A stretch of 64,000 bases of DNA from Piliocolobus tephrosceles (GCF_002776525.5 NC_045443.1:55009307-55073306), one strand, 5' to 3'. Shown: positions 11,095 through 23,285, numbered from the stretch's first letter. Notes: generated by a model not told the origin, from the letters alone. Made by a program: numbers and translations.

Positions 11095-11695
11095 TGATAT
11101 AAACAGTTTTCTTTTAACTGAGGAGAAACAGCACCAGTATACGAAGAAGAAAAGCAGGGTATGCACTTTTTTCTTCTGGGGTCTACAAAATGAAAATAGC
11201 CATGAGGCTCCCTGGATAGCTTTTCTTGCTGAATGCAAACACCAGATACCCAAGTGCAGTCTCTTCATTCAATCTGGATGTGCGTCTTGGTTTTTCACGG
11301 AAATTTCTTCTTTGAGGTAAAAGATGACCACCCATATTTAATGGGAGGACCCAAAAGCATTGAAAGAGAATCTAAATTCCAGAGATCTATCCAGAACTAA
11401 CATGAAAAGCCCCTCTCTTGAATTCACTGCCCTTCAAGGCAAAACATCTTCCTTGAAGCAAGTTTGAAGGATTTGCTTCCTCATCTCGCCTCCTCTCTGC
11501 ACCTGCCAGTCCCAAGGGCTTGGGTTGCAGTACTTGGCCTACAAACTTTTCTAGGCACAGCAAAACTGTCCCCTACATGGTTTTTATTTTGTTCACAAAC
11601 ACCTCTCTTCTCATTTTGGTTGTTTGAGCCATGGTGAGAATGCTGGGCTTACTAAGGAATATAATTTGATGATCAAGGGATTCACCCTCTGCCCA
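11095..11695. other. Intergenic, no feature recognised
   Basis: Two opposing ORFs (72 and 87 codons) mirror each other at 11050-11320. Neither resembles a known protein. Confidence 0.35.
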
Positions 11696-11699
11696 GGAC

Positions 11700-11999
11700 T
11701 TTTTTTTTTTTTTTTTGAGTTGAAGTCTTGCTTTGTCGCTCAGGCTGGAGTGCAGTGGCACGATTTTGGCCCACTGCAAAGTCCGCTTCCCTGGTTCAAG
11801 TGATTCTCCTGCCTCAGCCTCCCGAGTAGCTGGGATTACAGGCACCCACCACCACGCCCAGCTAATTTTTTTTTGTATTTTTAGTAAAGATGGGGTTTCA
11901 CCATGTTGACCAGGCTGGTTTCGAACTCCTGACCTCAAGTGATCTACCCGCCTTGGACTTCCAGGGTTGGGATACAGGCGTGAGCCACCGCGACCGGCC
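11700..11999 (-). mobile_element. Alu (S-like), antisense
   Basis: Full-length element ending gagccaccgcgaccggcc. The flanks 'gcccaggactttt' and 'gtccgggactttt' are consistent with a TSD. Confidence 0.9.
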
Positions 12000-12083
12000 T
12001 GTCCGGGACTTTTTGAAGGGCTTTTGTTTGTTTTGCTTTTAGGTATGTATATTTTTATTTTCTTAATAAAAACACCACTAGCG

Positions 12084-12138
12084 GCCAGGCGCGGTGGGTA
12101 ACGCCTGCACTGCAGCCTGGGTGACAGAGACCCTGTCA

Positions 12139-12172
<34 letters not shown>
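12084..12172 (+). mobile_element. Miniature Alu with large internal deletion
   Basis: The first 25-30 bp of an Alu (ggccaggcgcggtgggtaac) joins directly to the last 35 bp (actgcagcctgggtgacag) and a (CA)n/poly-A tail. About 200 bp of the body is missing. Confidence 0.85.
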
Positions 12173-12400
12173 GAGAGCCTCTCTTTCTAGCCAATGTTTA
12201 AAAAGCTGTCAGTGTTGCTCCTCTTTGTTCCTACATTTCCTCTTCCTAAGCAAAGTAACAAAAACTCTAGACAATTGGCAGGTATTTGTGTGTTCACCGG
12301 TGGGAGAGATTTCACTTTTCCGGGAGCGGGAATAAAGGAAAACGATTGTCGAGTGCACCTGATTTAAATTAAGTCCTGGCCTCCATTAAAGTGGTGTTGG

Positions 12401-12464
12401 GAACCATCTGGTGGCCAGAAAGATTTTAACACAGGCCAGGGCTCCCTGCTGTCCTCTCGTGGCA
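12401..12464 (-). promoter_or_regulatory. Two CTCF-like motifs in tandem
   Basis: On the - strand, 12401-12418 reads CTGGCCACCAGATGGTTC, close to the CTCF core. The stretch 12448-12464 reads TGCCACGAGAGGACAGC, with about two mismatches. Both point the same way about 45 bp apart. This is motif similarity only. Confidence 0.4.
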
Positions 12465-12639
12465 AGAGGTGGTATGACGCCCTAGATAGGAATCCTTTGC
12501 CCTGCCTTGTTCAGGATTACAGAAAAGATACAGATCAGGAAGGAAGGCAGTTAACAGTTAACGTTTACTTAATGCCCTAAAGCAGATGGGGCTCCGGGAG
12601 GAGCCAGGACAGCACCGACGCTGGCGTGGTATCTGCAGT

Positions 12640-13760
12640 TGCTGCCTGCTGCCCACAGGAGATTTACAAAAACCCCAAATATGACAATCCCAATTCATAA
12701 TTTTGGGTGGAGTGGGGTGGTGGAGTTTTATGACATATTCTCAATTAAAAAAATCTTTATCCTGTTTTTGAATCATAGAATTTTAGAGCTGGAAAGGATC
12801 TTAGAAATGAATAAATACAATTTTATTGAGTTTTTACTCTGTGCCTCTGTACTACGTGCTGTTAGGGACTTAAGGCTGAATTAGATATGAATAAGCCCTG
12901 TCCTCAAAGAGTTAAAAGTGTAGCGGAAAAGTCAGACAATAAAGCAAGTAAATGCCATGTAATGTGATAGGTGCAGTAACAATGGAAGAGCATACCATAC
13001 TGTGAGGACAGAAGTCAGAATGGGCCCCTCTACCTGAGGTCAGTGAAGGCTTAAAAGAGAGGAGTTAGCACCTGACTGGTGTCTCAGAGAATCAGTTTTC
13101 CAGATAGGTGGGTGAGGGTGGGGATGGGAGAGGGAGGCCCAGGCAGTTGGGAAGCACATGCAGACAGGTGGGACACTACATTGGGCTGTAGCATATGGTG
13201 TGAGGTAGGTAGCAGATGCTGCACAAATCCTTGCTGAATGAATGCACCTATGAATGATGACGGTGGGAATGGTGAGAGAGGAGGATGAAGAGGTTATGGG
13301 GGGCGGGGTGCAGGTCATAACACTAAGGAATTTGAACGTCATGCTAGAAGAGGTGAGAGAGGGTGTGGGTGGAGTGCTTTGAAGGGTTTAAGCAGAGGAG
13401 TGACAATGATCATATTTATGTTTTAAAAACAATTTTGGCATCAGTGAGAAGGAGGCAGAGAACTAATTAGTAGCCTTCTGAAATAACCCAGTGAGTGATG
13501 ATGAAGTCCTAAGTCAGTGAAATGGGAACATTGAGGAAAGAATGGATTTGAGTACTGTTGGGAATACAGAAATCAGTAGAGGCAATGCAAGAGAGAGAAG
13601 GGTCTAGGATGGATGTCACCCAGAGTTTTGGCGTGGGGCCTGCCTGGAGCAGATTTTGAACGGGAAGTAAAGAACATAGTGGTGGTGTTTGTGGCACCTC
13701 CAGGTCGATGTCAAGAGGGCATCTGAATACATGGGTCTGGGTTTAGGATCACAAAACTGA
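12640..13760. repeat. Ancient interspersed repeat relic, unassigned
   Basis: 'aatcatagaattttagagctgg' (12770), 'gggacttaaggctgaattag', 'ggtgtctcagagaatcag', 'gaagggtttaagcagagga' (13380) and 'cctccaggtcgatgtc' (13700) follow one long, very old mid-repetitive consensus that I cannot name. Opposing ORFs here are shadows. Confidence 0.4.
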
Positions 13761-14695
13761 ATGAAAGAAACCCGGAGAGTGTGTGGAGTGTGTGACCAGC
13801 GGGGAGAGCAGAGGATGAACTCTGGTGACCAAAGAATGGGTGGGGAGGGGCAGAAGAGGAGCTAGGAGAGGAGGAGAACCAAAGGGGAAACTGGCCGAGG
13901 CAGGTGTCCTTAAAGGGCTAGCCAACTCTGGGCTAGAGTCTGCCTAACAGGATCAGAAGCCTGGTCCAGACAGAGTTGCTCTTGTGTTTTCTGCACCATG
14001 CGTTTGCTTATTTATTTGTTCAATGCTTGTCTTCACATTTAGTAAAAGGTTTTTCTTGTAAGAGCACCCCTCTCTGCCCTAAGTTTCTGTTGCATAGACA
14101 GGAGCTGGCCACAGTTAGAGTTGGAGTGGGCTCCCTTCCCCTGGGCCTCTCCCTTGCAACCTTTCTCCCGCTGTGATCTCACCAGCTTGGCTTAGGAGCA
14201 GTTCTGATCACTTTTCCCCATCACAATCGTTCATTCTCCCTTTCTTAGTCTCTTTCACCCAGGGATCCCCACTGCCTACAGAGAAGCTCTCAAGCCTGGC
14301 ATTCAGCCCCTAAAATCTGATCCCAACTTCTCCTTCCAGCTTTAGCTCAGAATTCCTCCACTTACTTCCACCCAGCCAGAACCTCAGGCATACTGGAGCT
14401 CACTTCCCCTACCTCTGTGTCATCACCCAAATTCCTTCCATCCTTTAAGGTCAAGATCGAATAGTCCTTTCAACCTTCCCTGATTCTTTTAGCCCAAACC
14501 ATTAAAAAAAAATCACTTTTCTGAACTTCTACCGCACTTAACATATTCCCTATACTTTTGTAGTAATTTAGAATCCATTTTATTTCCTCTAACCCTCTTC
14601 AGGTAAAAGGGTCTTGTATTATGTTCGTTGTTTTCTCACAAGAGCCTAACGAAATGTCCAGCACATATACAGGTACTCAATGAATATTAAAAAAC
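13761..14695. other. Intergenic, no feature recognised
   Basis: Pyrimidine-rich stretch at 14210-14480. No gene, RNA or clear repeat is recognised. Confidence 0.35.
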
Positions 14696-14698
14696 AAT

Positions 14699-14995
14699 TG
14701 GGTCAGGTGCAGTAGCTCATGCCTGTAATCTCAGCAGTTTGGGAGGCCAAGTGGGAGGATCCTTGAGGCCAGGAGTCTGAGACCAGCCTGAACAATACAG
14801 GGAGACTGGTCTCCACAAAAAGTTAAAAAAATTAGCCAGGTATGATGGCATGTGCCTGTAGTCCCAGCTACTCGGGAGGCTGAGGTGGGAGGATTACTTG
14901 AGCCCAGGAGGTTGACATTGCTGTGAACTATAATTATTTCACTGGACTGTAGCCTGGGTAACAGAGCAAGACCCTGTCTCAAAAAATAAAAAAAT
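14699..14995 (+). mobile_element. AluJ-like, sense
   Basis: Full-length diverged element (ggtcaggtgcagtagctcat to ccctgtctcaaaaaat), with J-type 'cacttgagcccaggaggttg'-like positions. Confidence 0.88.
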
Positions 14996-15394
14996 TTTTG
15001 ATTACTGAGAAATCCTTAGGAAATAATATAAATGGGGGAAGCAGCAATTAATGTTTTTCTAAACTAGAAATAAAGGGTTGAAACAGAAACATAATATGAA
15101 GAGGCCCTGGGAGGAATTGGGAAGTAGGAGGCAGAGTCTGAGGCAGAATTTGGGTACCTGCAGAACTGCAGAAAAGGACTAAGAGGTAGATTCTGCAGCT
15201 ACCAGAGGGCGAGACACCCAGGATTGGGTCTGAAGATGGTTAATACGTGGGTCAAACCTAAAGCAACCCTCTGTTAAGAGCATGATGATATACAAGTTGT
15301 GGTAAGCAAATGTTAAGTACTTAACTATTCATGGAATTTACCTGGTTTGAGTATAGTCTGTGTTCCCCATCTCCATCCACCCTAGTAATTGAAA

Positions 15395-15600
15395 GCCTTA
15401 GGTTATATAAATTTAACACCTACATGTCAAGCGCGATGATGGGTACTTCTCATCCATTCTTTCTGAACCTTAATCTTTCAGGATGGGTACTGTTATTATT
15501 CAGTTTCTACAAGTGGGAATATGAGGTTCAGTGAGCTTCGATAACTCACCCAGGGCCACAGAGCTAATAACTGATACAGTATTTCAACTGACTTCTCCCC
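15395..15600 (-). repeat. MIR SINE relic, antisense
   Basis: 'tactgttattattcagtttc', 'gaatatgaggttcagtgagc' and 'aactcacccagggccacaga' keep the reverse MIR order. Confidence 0.65.
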
Positions 15601-16435
15601 CTTGTGGCTCCCGCAGCTGAGGCAGGCTGGATGGGGATGGGGCTAGGAATGAAGTATGAGTGGGTTGACACCTGCGGATGCTGTGGGGAACTGTGATGAG
15701 GTGAGCAGGGGCTGATCCAGGCTTCGTGGGGCTGAAGCTTTTACAATTTGGCGGGAGGGTGCTTTAATAAAAAACATGCTAAATTTGGTACAAAAGTACC
15801 TATTTAGGATGAGACAATAAATCGCAGAAAAATTATTGATGCTTTGGGGAACCAGAATCCTTTTCCTAATAGCCTTTCAGGCAATTTACCAAAATTGCTC
15901 ATGCAGACATGCTTTGTGATTGCAGCATGGCTTCCCCTCTCCACCTAGACCCCTTCACAACTCCCAGCAACTCTCAACACTTGTAGGGGCCTTGAAAGTG
16001 AGGGGCCCTGAAGCTGAAGTTTCATTAGCTTCACTGTGAGTCCACCCTTGGAGGTGACTGAGGAATGGGGCAGAGATCAGAGATGGGAGAGAAGGGTTGA
16101 GAGGAGGACGTGCATTGCACACACCACCTGATGATGAACAATGAAAGGGCTGTGGAGAGAGAGGGAGAAAAGAAGTGATGTCGGTTTTCAGACCTTATTA
16201 AAAAATGGCCCCACATCAAAACAGCCGCATGACAATGTGATGTTCCCCTTTCCACTGTGGCAAGCACCAGTAGGTGAGCAAGTATTGTGCTGTAGAGGCC
16301 TGCCATTTGTCTGTGGTGTCAAGGAGGCGTTGGCTTAATGTTAGGCACACCTGAAACTTTTGAGTTTTAAAAATGAAACAGTCTATCAGCAAAAAATTTT
16401 TTTATTTGTTGCAACCATGCATAGCAGAAATAGTC

Positions 16436-16436
<1 letters not shown>
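15601..16436. other. Intergenic, no feature recognised
   Basis: No gene-like or repeat-like structure could be assigned. The opposing 16031-16338 ORFs are shadows of each other. Confidence 0.35.

Positions 16437-16483
<47 letters not shown>
16437..16483. repeat. (GT)n(GA)n compound microsatellite
   Basis: About fifteen GT units run directly into about eight GA units. Confidence 0.95.
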
Positions 16484-16489
16484 TCATCT

Positions 16490-17340
16490 CTACTGGTGAA
16501 TATAAGTATTCCCAATATCTTTCTACATTTGACTATTTTTGTAAAAAATTAGGATACTTTAAGGAATTAGCTAGGAAGTCTATAAAAATTTACTTTATAA
16601 AGAAGACAGTTAAAGAATGTCTAGGCCAAGAAGCCTGGGCCGTCTTCCTGTAATGCAACCTCCTTCCTTGGTTGTCTGTGAGCTTCATCACAGGCAGCCC
16701 TGCAATGCTCTCCTGGAGACCTGTGTGTGGAACCAGGGGCTGTGGGTCTAGCACAGAAGGTGAGTCTCCTAGGAGCAAAGGGGATGAATGATAGTCCCCA
16801 GGATAAAATGAAGTAAGTGGGGTCAATTGCTGCTGCTAAGAAGAAAAATAGAGGAGGATGGAGGTAAGTAGAAGTATTTAATTAGCATTGGACACAGTTT
16901 AATTGCAATTCACAGAAATCTAGTAACATATTTCTTTTGCAGTTTAATACATTTTGCAATTTTCTTTTTTGCACTAAGATTATTATGGAAGGGTTACTGC
17001 TAAACAGTTACAAGCAATTTAGAGTACATTGTTCTTTAGATCCCTACCAGGCAGTCACTGAGGAACTTTATTTTTAATTAGGAGGAAAGGTGGAGAGATG
17101 GTGGTCACAGCCTGGCCTGAGGGGCAGAAGGAGTGGGTGTGACTGGGGCCCAAGTGCATTGAATCTTTAGGTGAGAGGCTTGGATGATAGTTCAATCATG
17201 AGTAATTAAAAGAAGACTTAGGAAGCTTTTGAGGACAAACATTGCCTCACGATGTTTGCTGAGGGGTTCCCTGCATGGGGGCTAGTGATCGGCCTCACCC
17301 ACCCTGTGCTTGGAAGACAGCAAATGGCACAAACATGGGT
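16490..17340. other. Intergenic, no feature recognised
   Basis: AT-rich centre (16880-17000). No element or gene could be recognised. Confidence 0.3.
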
Positions 17341-17344
17341 AGAA

Positions 17345-17722
17345 AGATGTGATAGGCAGAAGAGTGGCCCCTTCCAAAGATGTCCACGCCCTAATCCCTG
17401 GAATCTGTGAATATGTTAAATCACATGGTAAAAGAGACTTTGCGGGCCGGGCATAGTGGCTCACGCCTGTAATCCCAGCACTTTGGAAGGCTGAGGCAGG
17501 TAGATCACTTGAGGTCAAGTGTTTGAGATAAGCCTGGCCAACATGGTGAAACCCTGTCTCTACAAAAAATACAAAAATTAGCCGGGCGTGATGGTGCACA
17601 TCTCTAATCCCAGCTACTCAGGAAATTGAAGCAGGAGAATCTCTTGGACCCAGGAGGCAGAGGTTGCAGTGAACTGAGATCATGTCACTGCATTCCAGCT
17701 TGGGTGACAGAGGGAGACTCTG

Positions 17723-17757
<35 letters not shown>

Positions 17758-18262
17758 ACTTTGCAGAGGGATTTAAGATCATGAACTGAAAATAGGGAGA
17801 TTATCCTAGATTATCCAGATGGTCATAATGTGAATCATAAGAGCCTTTAAAAGTGGAGAGAAAGGCAGAAGAATGAGTTAGGGAGGTGAGACAGAAGAAG
17901 AGGCAGGAGAGACTCGAAGTGTGAGAAGTACTTACAGTCTGGCTTTGAAGATGGAGGAAGGGGCCAGGGGCCAGGAACGTGGCAGCTCGAGAAGCTAGGG
18001 ACAGCCAACTACAGTGAGCAAGTACCTGGGACCTCAGTCTTACAACCACGAGGAGGTGAATTCTGCCCGAAACCAGAAGGAGCAGGGAAACGGATTCTCC
18101 CTTAGAACCTCAGGAAGGAAAAGCCGCCCTGCTGATACCTTAAATTTAGCCTGATGAGACCATGAGACCACGTCAGACTTCTGACCTATAGAACTGTAAG
18201 ATAATACATTTGTTTCAAGTTGCTAAATTTGTGGTACTTTGTGCAGCAATAGAAAACTAATA
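17345..18262 (+). mobile_element. Old LTR-like repeat (MLT/MER type), split by an Alu
   Basis: The order 'cctaatccctggaatctgtg', 'gggagattatcctagattat', 'tctgacctatagaactgtaa' and 'ttgtggtactttg…aaaactaataca' matches a common mammalian LTR-like consensus. I cannot fix the subfamily. An Alu interrupts it at 17443-17750. Confidence 0.55.
17443..17750 (+). mobile_element. AluS-like, sense, with TSD
   Basis: Full-length element with a long A-tail. The direct repeat aaaagagactttgc flanks it at 17429-17442 and about 17751-17765. Confidence 0.92.
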
Positions 18263-18269
18263 CAAAAAG

Positions 18270-18940
18270 TAGAGCACTACTTAATTCCTTATATCCATGG
18301 TCCTTCACTCTTTGAGTGTCATAGGCCCCTTTGAGAACCTGGTGAAAGTCGGGGATCTTCTATCTAGAAAAATTCACATGCACACATAACTTTGAATACA
18401 GCTTTGAGAGATTCATGAATTCACCAGAGCACACCTCATGGGCTTTACCCAGGGTAAAAATGTTTGCAGATGATAAAAAGGCAAAAGGTATGTTCAGAAG
18501 AGACAAGTGGGTAAAATGAGGCTTCCTAGGGATAGCATTGTTCTCTCCCACCGAAGACTCTCATAGTACCCAGGAGAACACTTAGCTGGGTTGCAATGAA
18601 CATATTCAATTTTAATAAAATGAATTTCTAGACACTGAAGCTGAAAGACAACCATCTCAGCCTGATCTTTTCCTGATGGACTCCTTGGAATGAGACCACA
18701 CTGTTGAGTAGAACAGCCAGTCTTTATGAGATAGCTACTGATATCTACTGATTTGAGAATCACTCTGAAAAATTAAAATGTAAAAATTACTAAGAAGGGT
18801 ATTGATTTTATTCCCCTGAAAAGTATGCAGAGAAAAAGAAATCGTACATAGTATTCTTTAGTAAATTACATTTACTATAAGTTTGTGACAAGAACTGTTT
18901 TGGGGATTATTGATGTTATATAGATTTCCTATTTGTTTAG
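18270..18940. other. Intergenic, no feature recognised
   Basis: AT-rich. Overlapping antisense ORFs at 18360-18763 show no recognisable protein. Confidence 0.3.
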
Positions 18941-18942
18941 AG

Positions 18943-19340
18943 CAGTGCTGTCCAATAGAAATATAATGTGAACCCCTTAGGTAATGCTAGTAGCCACATT
19001 AAGAAAAGTAAAAATAAGCAAGAGAAATTTGTTTGTTTATTTTTTTGAGATGGAGTCTCACTCTTGTTGCCCAGGCTGGAGTGCAGTGGCGCGATCTTGG
19101 CTCAATGCAACCTCCGCCTCCTGGGTTCAAGTGATTCTTGTGCCTCAGCCTCCCCAGTAGCTGGGATTACAGGCATGTGCCACCATGCCCAGCTAATTTT
19201 TGTATTTTAGTAGACATGGGGTTTTATCACGTTGGCCAGGCTGGTCAGTGAAGTAGATTCCATTTTTTCAAAGTAAATATTTGGTATCTAGTGTGTAATC
19301 TGCACTTACAGCACATCTCAGTTATGATTATCCATATTTT
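18943..19340. mobile_element. hAT-type MITE relic, split by an Alu
   Basis: 'gagcagtgctgtccaataga' at 18942 and 'gtagccacattaagaaaag' are typical of a hAT-derived MITE. 'tgcacttacagcacatctca' after the Alu appears to continue the same element. Confidence 0.5.
19033..19246 (-). mobile_element. Alu, antisense, 5'-truncated
   Basis: Poly-T lead and a good Alu match that stops abruptly at 'ttggccaggctggtc', so the element's 5' end is missing. Confidence 0.85.
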
Positions 19341-19349
19341 ATGAGCTTA

Positions 19350-19639
19350 GTAGATTTTTTTTTCTTTCTTCACACACTATTGCCACTAATGTCACTGTGT
19401 ATATGATCAAAGGGAGCAGCAAATGACAAGCATTCCTCTACATAAGTACTTTGGCCCCTGAGGCTATTTTCATATATATATATGTATATATGTGAGTGTG
19501 TATTATATACACATGTATGTGTATATAATATATACATATATATGAAAATAGCCTCAGAGTGGTAACTTAGTGATGATTTCTGAGATTGTAGTGAGACTAG
19601 TGGCAATAGTGTGTGAAGAAAGAAAAAAACAAAAATCTA
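19350..19639. repeat. Large imperfect palindrome with AT-rich core
   Basis: The outer arms (tagattttt…cttcacacactattgccacta at 19350-19389 and its complement at about 19598-19639) are nearly exact. The inner arms (19458-19505 and 19515-19559) share gaggctattttcatatatat and an alternating AT centre. The segments between inner and outer arms have diverged. Confidence 0.85.
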
Positions 19640-20725
19640 AAGATTATTTTTTAGCAGATTTTAACTTAAGCAGGTTGACCTAAAGCGATTTATTTGAACT
19701 TCTCTGTACATAATAGGCCTTTAATATGGATGTTTATTTTTTGACATTAAAAACAGAATTCTAGTATCAGAAAGGCTTTACAAATCATTTTTTTTTAAGT
19801 GAGGAAGTACAGATTAGAAGATGGAAAAAAAAGAAAGTATAAAGTTACCTTTCAGCCTTCCTCATGTGGTGTTTTTTTGCGTAGGAACCTGAAGTTCCTT
19901 CTCTCCTTTCATCACCACTACCACTACCAGTTACTGCTTACTGAGCTAATGATATTGACAGGAGACAGGGAAATACTGGGTAGAAGAGGGCAGTTCCCTG
20001 GCAAAGGTCCCACCCTCAAGCCCAGATACCCATCACCCTAAAGGAGAACAGGCATTCCTGTTTTTGCACCTGAAAATTTGCCTTTTGGCCTGCCATCCTC
20101 CTATCCTGGGGTAGACCTGGAGCCCCAAACCCCAGGCTCCAGATGCTGACAAGGAGATAAGCAGACGAATGATGGAGAAGGAGAGAAGAGAAGGAGCATC
20201 TGAACACCAAGAGGAGTTCGGCTGGGGATGAATGGAGAGGAGACTGACTGCTAGATGGCCAAACTCTGGGGGAAGATCATCTTCCCACTCCATCCCCCTT
20301 TCAGTTCCCCATCCATCCCACCATTGAATGGTGGAGTGCCATCTCCACCATTCAATAAAACCGCTGCATTCATCCTTCAAGTCCATATGTGACCTGATAC
20401 TTCCGGGATACTGGATAAGAGCTCAGGATACAGAAAGCAACCACACTGGCCCTCTGCCCTTGCAAAAAGGCAGAGAGTCCACTGAGCTGGTTAACACTAG
20501 CAAGGCTAAAAGTGCACACTGAAACACATGCCCGTTGGGCTCCAAGAGTCACAGGCTCCCAACCCTGGATGCTGCCATGGGGCCTGAGCCCAGCACCCCG
20601 GCTCCTTCACCTGTCCATCTATGTGCTTCCCATCCTGTAACGGGTTAGAGCAGCGGCAGCGTCCGAACAGATGAGCCACACCCCTGTCACATGTCCTGCA
20701 AGGTGGGTCAGGGAACTGTCCTATT
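19640..20725. other. Intergenic, no gene recognised
   Basis: At 20325-20360 'attgaatggtggagtgcc' is followed by its near complement 'ggcactcc…ccattcaat'-type sequence, a short hairpin. Otherwise nothing is recognisable. Confidence 0.35.
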
Positions 20726-20799
20726 TCATTACTAATATGTCAGACACTAAAACCATCTTTATTAATCCTGCAACAACTCTGCAAGGAAGATCTTGTGCA

Positions 20800-21418
20800 T
20801 TTTTTAATTTTTATTTCAATTGTTTTTGGGGTATAGATGGTTTTTGGTTATATGAGTAAGTTCTTTAGTGGTGATATCTGAGATTTAGTGTACCCATCAC
20901 TTGAGCAGTGTACACCATACCCAATGTAGAGTCTTTTATCCTTCACCCCTCCCAATCTCCCATAAGTCCTCAAAGTCTTCCCAGGAATTTTCTTTTTTTT
21001 TTTTTTGAGACAGAGCCTCTCTGTGTCACCCAGGCTGGAATGCAGTGGTGTGATCTCAGCTCACTGCAAGCTCTGCCTCCCAGGTTCATGCCATTCTCCT
21101 GCCTCAGCCTCCCGAGTAGCTGGGACTACAGGCACCCGCCACCTTGCCCAGCTAATTTTTTTGTATTTTTAGTAGAGACGGGGTTTCACTGTGTTAGCCA
21201 AGATGGTCTCGATCTCCTGACCTTGTGATCTGCCTGCCTCAGCCTCCCAAAGTGCTGGGATTACAAGCATGTGCTACCGCACCCAGTCACCCACGAATTT
21301 TCTTATGCCTTTGCATCTTCACAGCCTAGCTCCCGCTTATGAGAACCTATGATATTAGGGTTTCCATTCCTGAGTTACTTCACTTAGAATAATGACCTCT
21401 AGCTCCATTCAAGTTGTG
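20800..21418 (-). mobile_element. L1 3' end, antisense, split by an Alu
   Basis: Reverse-complement L1 3'UTR landmarks: 'ggggtatagatggtttttgg', 'gtgtacccatcacttgagc', and after the Alu 'cccgcttatgagaacctatg' and 'gacctctagctccattcaag'. Confidence 0.75.
20990..21287 (-). mobile_element. AluY-like, antisense
   Basis: Full-length element inside the L1. The flanks 'aggaattttctt' and 'acgaattttctt' form a near-perfect TSD. Confidence 0.9.
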
Positions 21419-21624
21419 TGAAATACATTATTTCATTCTTGCAAGGTAAATCTTATTACCCCTATTTAACAGATGAAGACACAGACTTAGAGGGGCTATA
21501 TAACATGACCAAGCTCATAAAACTTATCAAAGAAAACTCATCGAAGCAGAGCCAAAAGTCAAACTTACTGTTTTTATCCAAAGCCTGTGCTATTTCCAGT
21601 ATACTATGCAGCCTCCATCAGGCT

Positions 21625-22655
21625 GGGGAAGGAGAGGACCCAGATGGGCTTATTGAAGTACCAATGGGTAATTGGTGAAGTGACCAAGAGTAGGAGAAGT
21701 GCAGGGTAAGAAAGAAAGAGCAAGGAAAGGAAGTTGAGGTGAGGCAAAAGCAGGGAAAGCTGTTGGATGCAGGGTTGTAGTTAGTGGGGGTGGTTTCCTC
21801 CACCCTCCACAGGTTGATGGCTTGAAGGCCAGCTAGGCAGGTGGGCTTTGAGGAAGAAGACATGAGTGAGGTGCTTGACTCCCTTAAAGAGGAGTTGTGG
21901 CTCCTGGCTGATTCTACAATATTGCACATTGACAGATGGGCCTTTTCCTGTGTGGGATTCTGAGGATGGTAAGAACAAAATGAGGGTTAAAGGCATGTGC
22001 CCACTCCAGCCACTCAAGAGCTTTGAGCTTCTTGAGATTTGCAATGTGCATTCAGTCAGATCCAAGCAAACTTTGATGTTAGCTGTCTTCTCCTGGCACA
22101 TAGTTCTTGATAATGTTTAGTTTCACCTCCATAATGTTTAGTTTCACATCCATTTTTCCCTGTTCCTTGGTGCCAGAGTTTCAAAACAGTGAAATTTTTT
22201 TTTTACATGATGAAAATATGTGAAAAAAACAGACACATTTTGCAAGAAAGACAAACACAACGCAATACCAGTCTCAAGACAGTGACAAGCATAAGGAGTT
22301 TGTGGGTATCTATTTGGGTGGTTATCCCCAGGGCATAATCTTTTCACTATATCCTGCTGCTGGGGTGGCAGCCAGACTGACTACATGATAGGGGCTGGGT
22401 GCTTGCCTTCTTCTAGGTCCCATACTATTTCAAAGTATAGCTGGAAAAAAAAAAAAGAAGGAAAAAATCCAAATAGAGAATCAACATGGTTCTAAATCCC
22501 ACGTAATGTAAACTCATGGATGTAAGCTGCTCATGATTCCACAGACTTTAACCTAAAATTCTTTTGGAAAATGCATCAATTTTAGGATACATAGATAGAC
22601 ATCATGATTCCAGTTGTATTTTTTTTTTAAATGAGTATTACTAGTAGTTTAAAAA
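21625..22655. other. Intergenic; small tandem duplication at 22109-22152
   Basis: A 21-bp unit (ataatgtttagtttcac followed by a/c and tcca) is present twice in tandem. Nothing else is recognised. Paired opposing ORFs at 21618-22120 are shadows. Confidence 0.4.
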
Positions 22656-22663
22656 ACACTGTG

Positions 22664-22980
22664 GCCGGGCACAGTGGCTTATGCCTGTAATCCCAGCAAT
22701 TTGGGAAGCCGATGCAGGCAGATCACAAGAGGTCGGGAGTTTGAGACCAGCCTGGCTAATATGGTGAAACCCCATCTCTAGTAAAAAATACAAAAATTAG
22801 CTGGGTGTGGTGGCGGGCGCCTGTAACCCCAGCTACTCTGGAGGCTGAAGCAGGAGAATCACTTGAACCAGGGAGGCAGAGGGTGCAGTGAGCTGAGATC
22901 GCGCCACTGCACTCCAGCCTGGGTGACAGAGCGAGACTCTGTCTCAAAAAAGAAACAAACAAAGAAACAACAAAAAAACT
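22664..22980 (+). mobile_element. AluS-like, sense
   Basis: Full-length element with a (AAAC)n-type tail. The flanking aaaaaacactgtg and aaactcactgtg suggest a TSD. Confidence 0.9.
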
Positions 22981-22987
22981 CACTGTG

Positions 22988-23285
22988 GGCCGGGTGCAGT
23001 GTCTCACGCTTTGGGAGGCTGAGGCACACGGATTGCTTGAGCCCAGGAGTTTGAGACCAGCCAGCAACATAGTAAGACACTGTATCTACAAATTTCTTTT
23101 TTTAAAAATCATTCAGGTGTGGTAGCTTATACCTGTAGTCCCACCTACTTGGGGGGGCTGAGATGGGAGGATCACTTGAGACATGGAGGTTGACATTGCA
23201 GCAAGCTATAATTGCACCACTGCACTCCAGCTTGGGCAACAGAGCAAGACCCTGTCTCAAAACAAACAAACAAACAAACAAATCA
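22988..23285 (+). mobile_element. AluJ-like, sense
   Basis: Diverged element directly behind the previous one. A piece of its left arm is missing after 'gtctcacg', and it ends in a (CAAA)n tail at 23258-23282. Confidence 0.85.

Larger units (their letters stand above)
20730..21620 (-). repeat. MIR relic, antisense, split by an L1 and an Alu
   Basis: The pieces at 20730-20795 (gtcagacactaaaaccat) and 21420-21620 (ttacccctatttaacagatg, aacatgaccaagctc) fit the two halves of a reverse MIR. Confidence 0.5.

Noticed and set aside
11573..12151. 192-codon ORF on the - strand
   Set aside because: It is a read-through of an antisense Alu and the miniature Alu.
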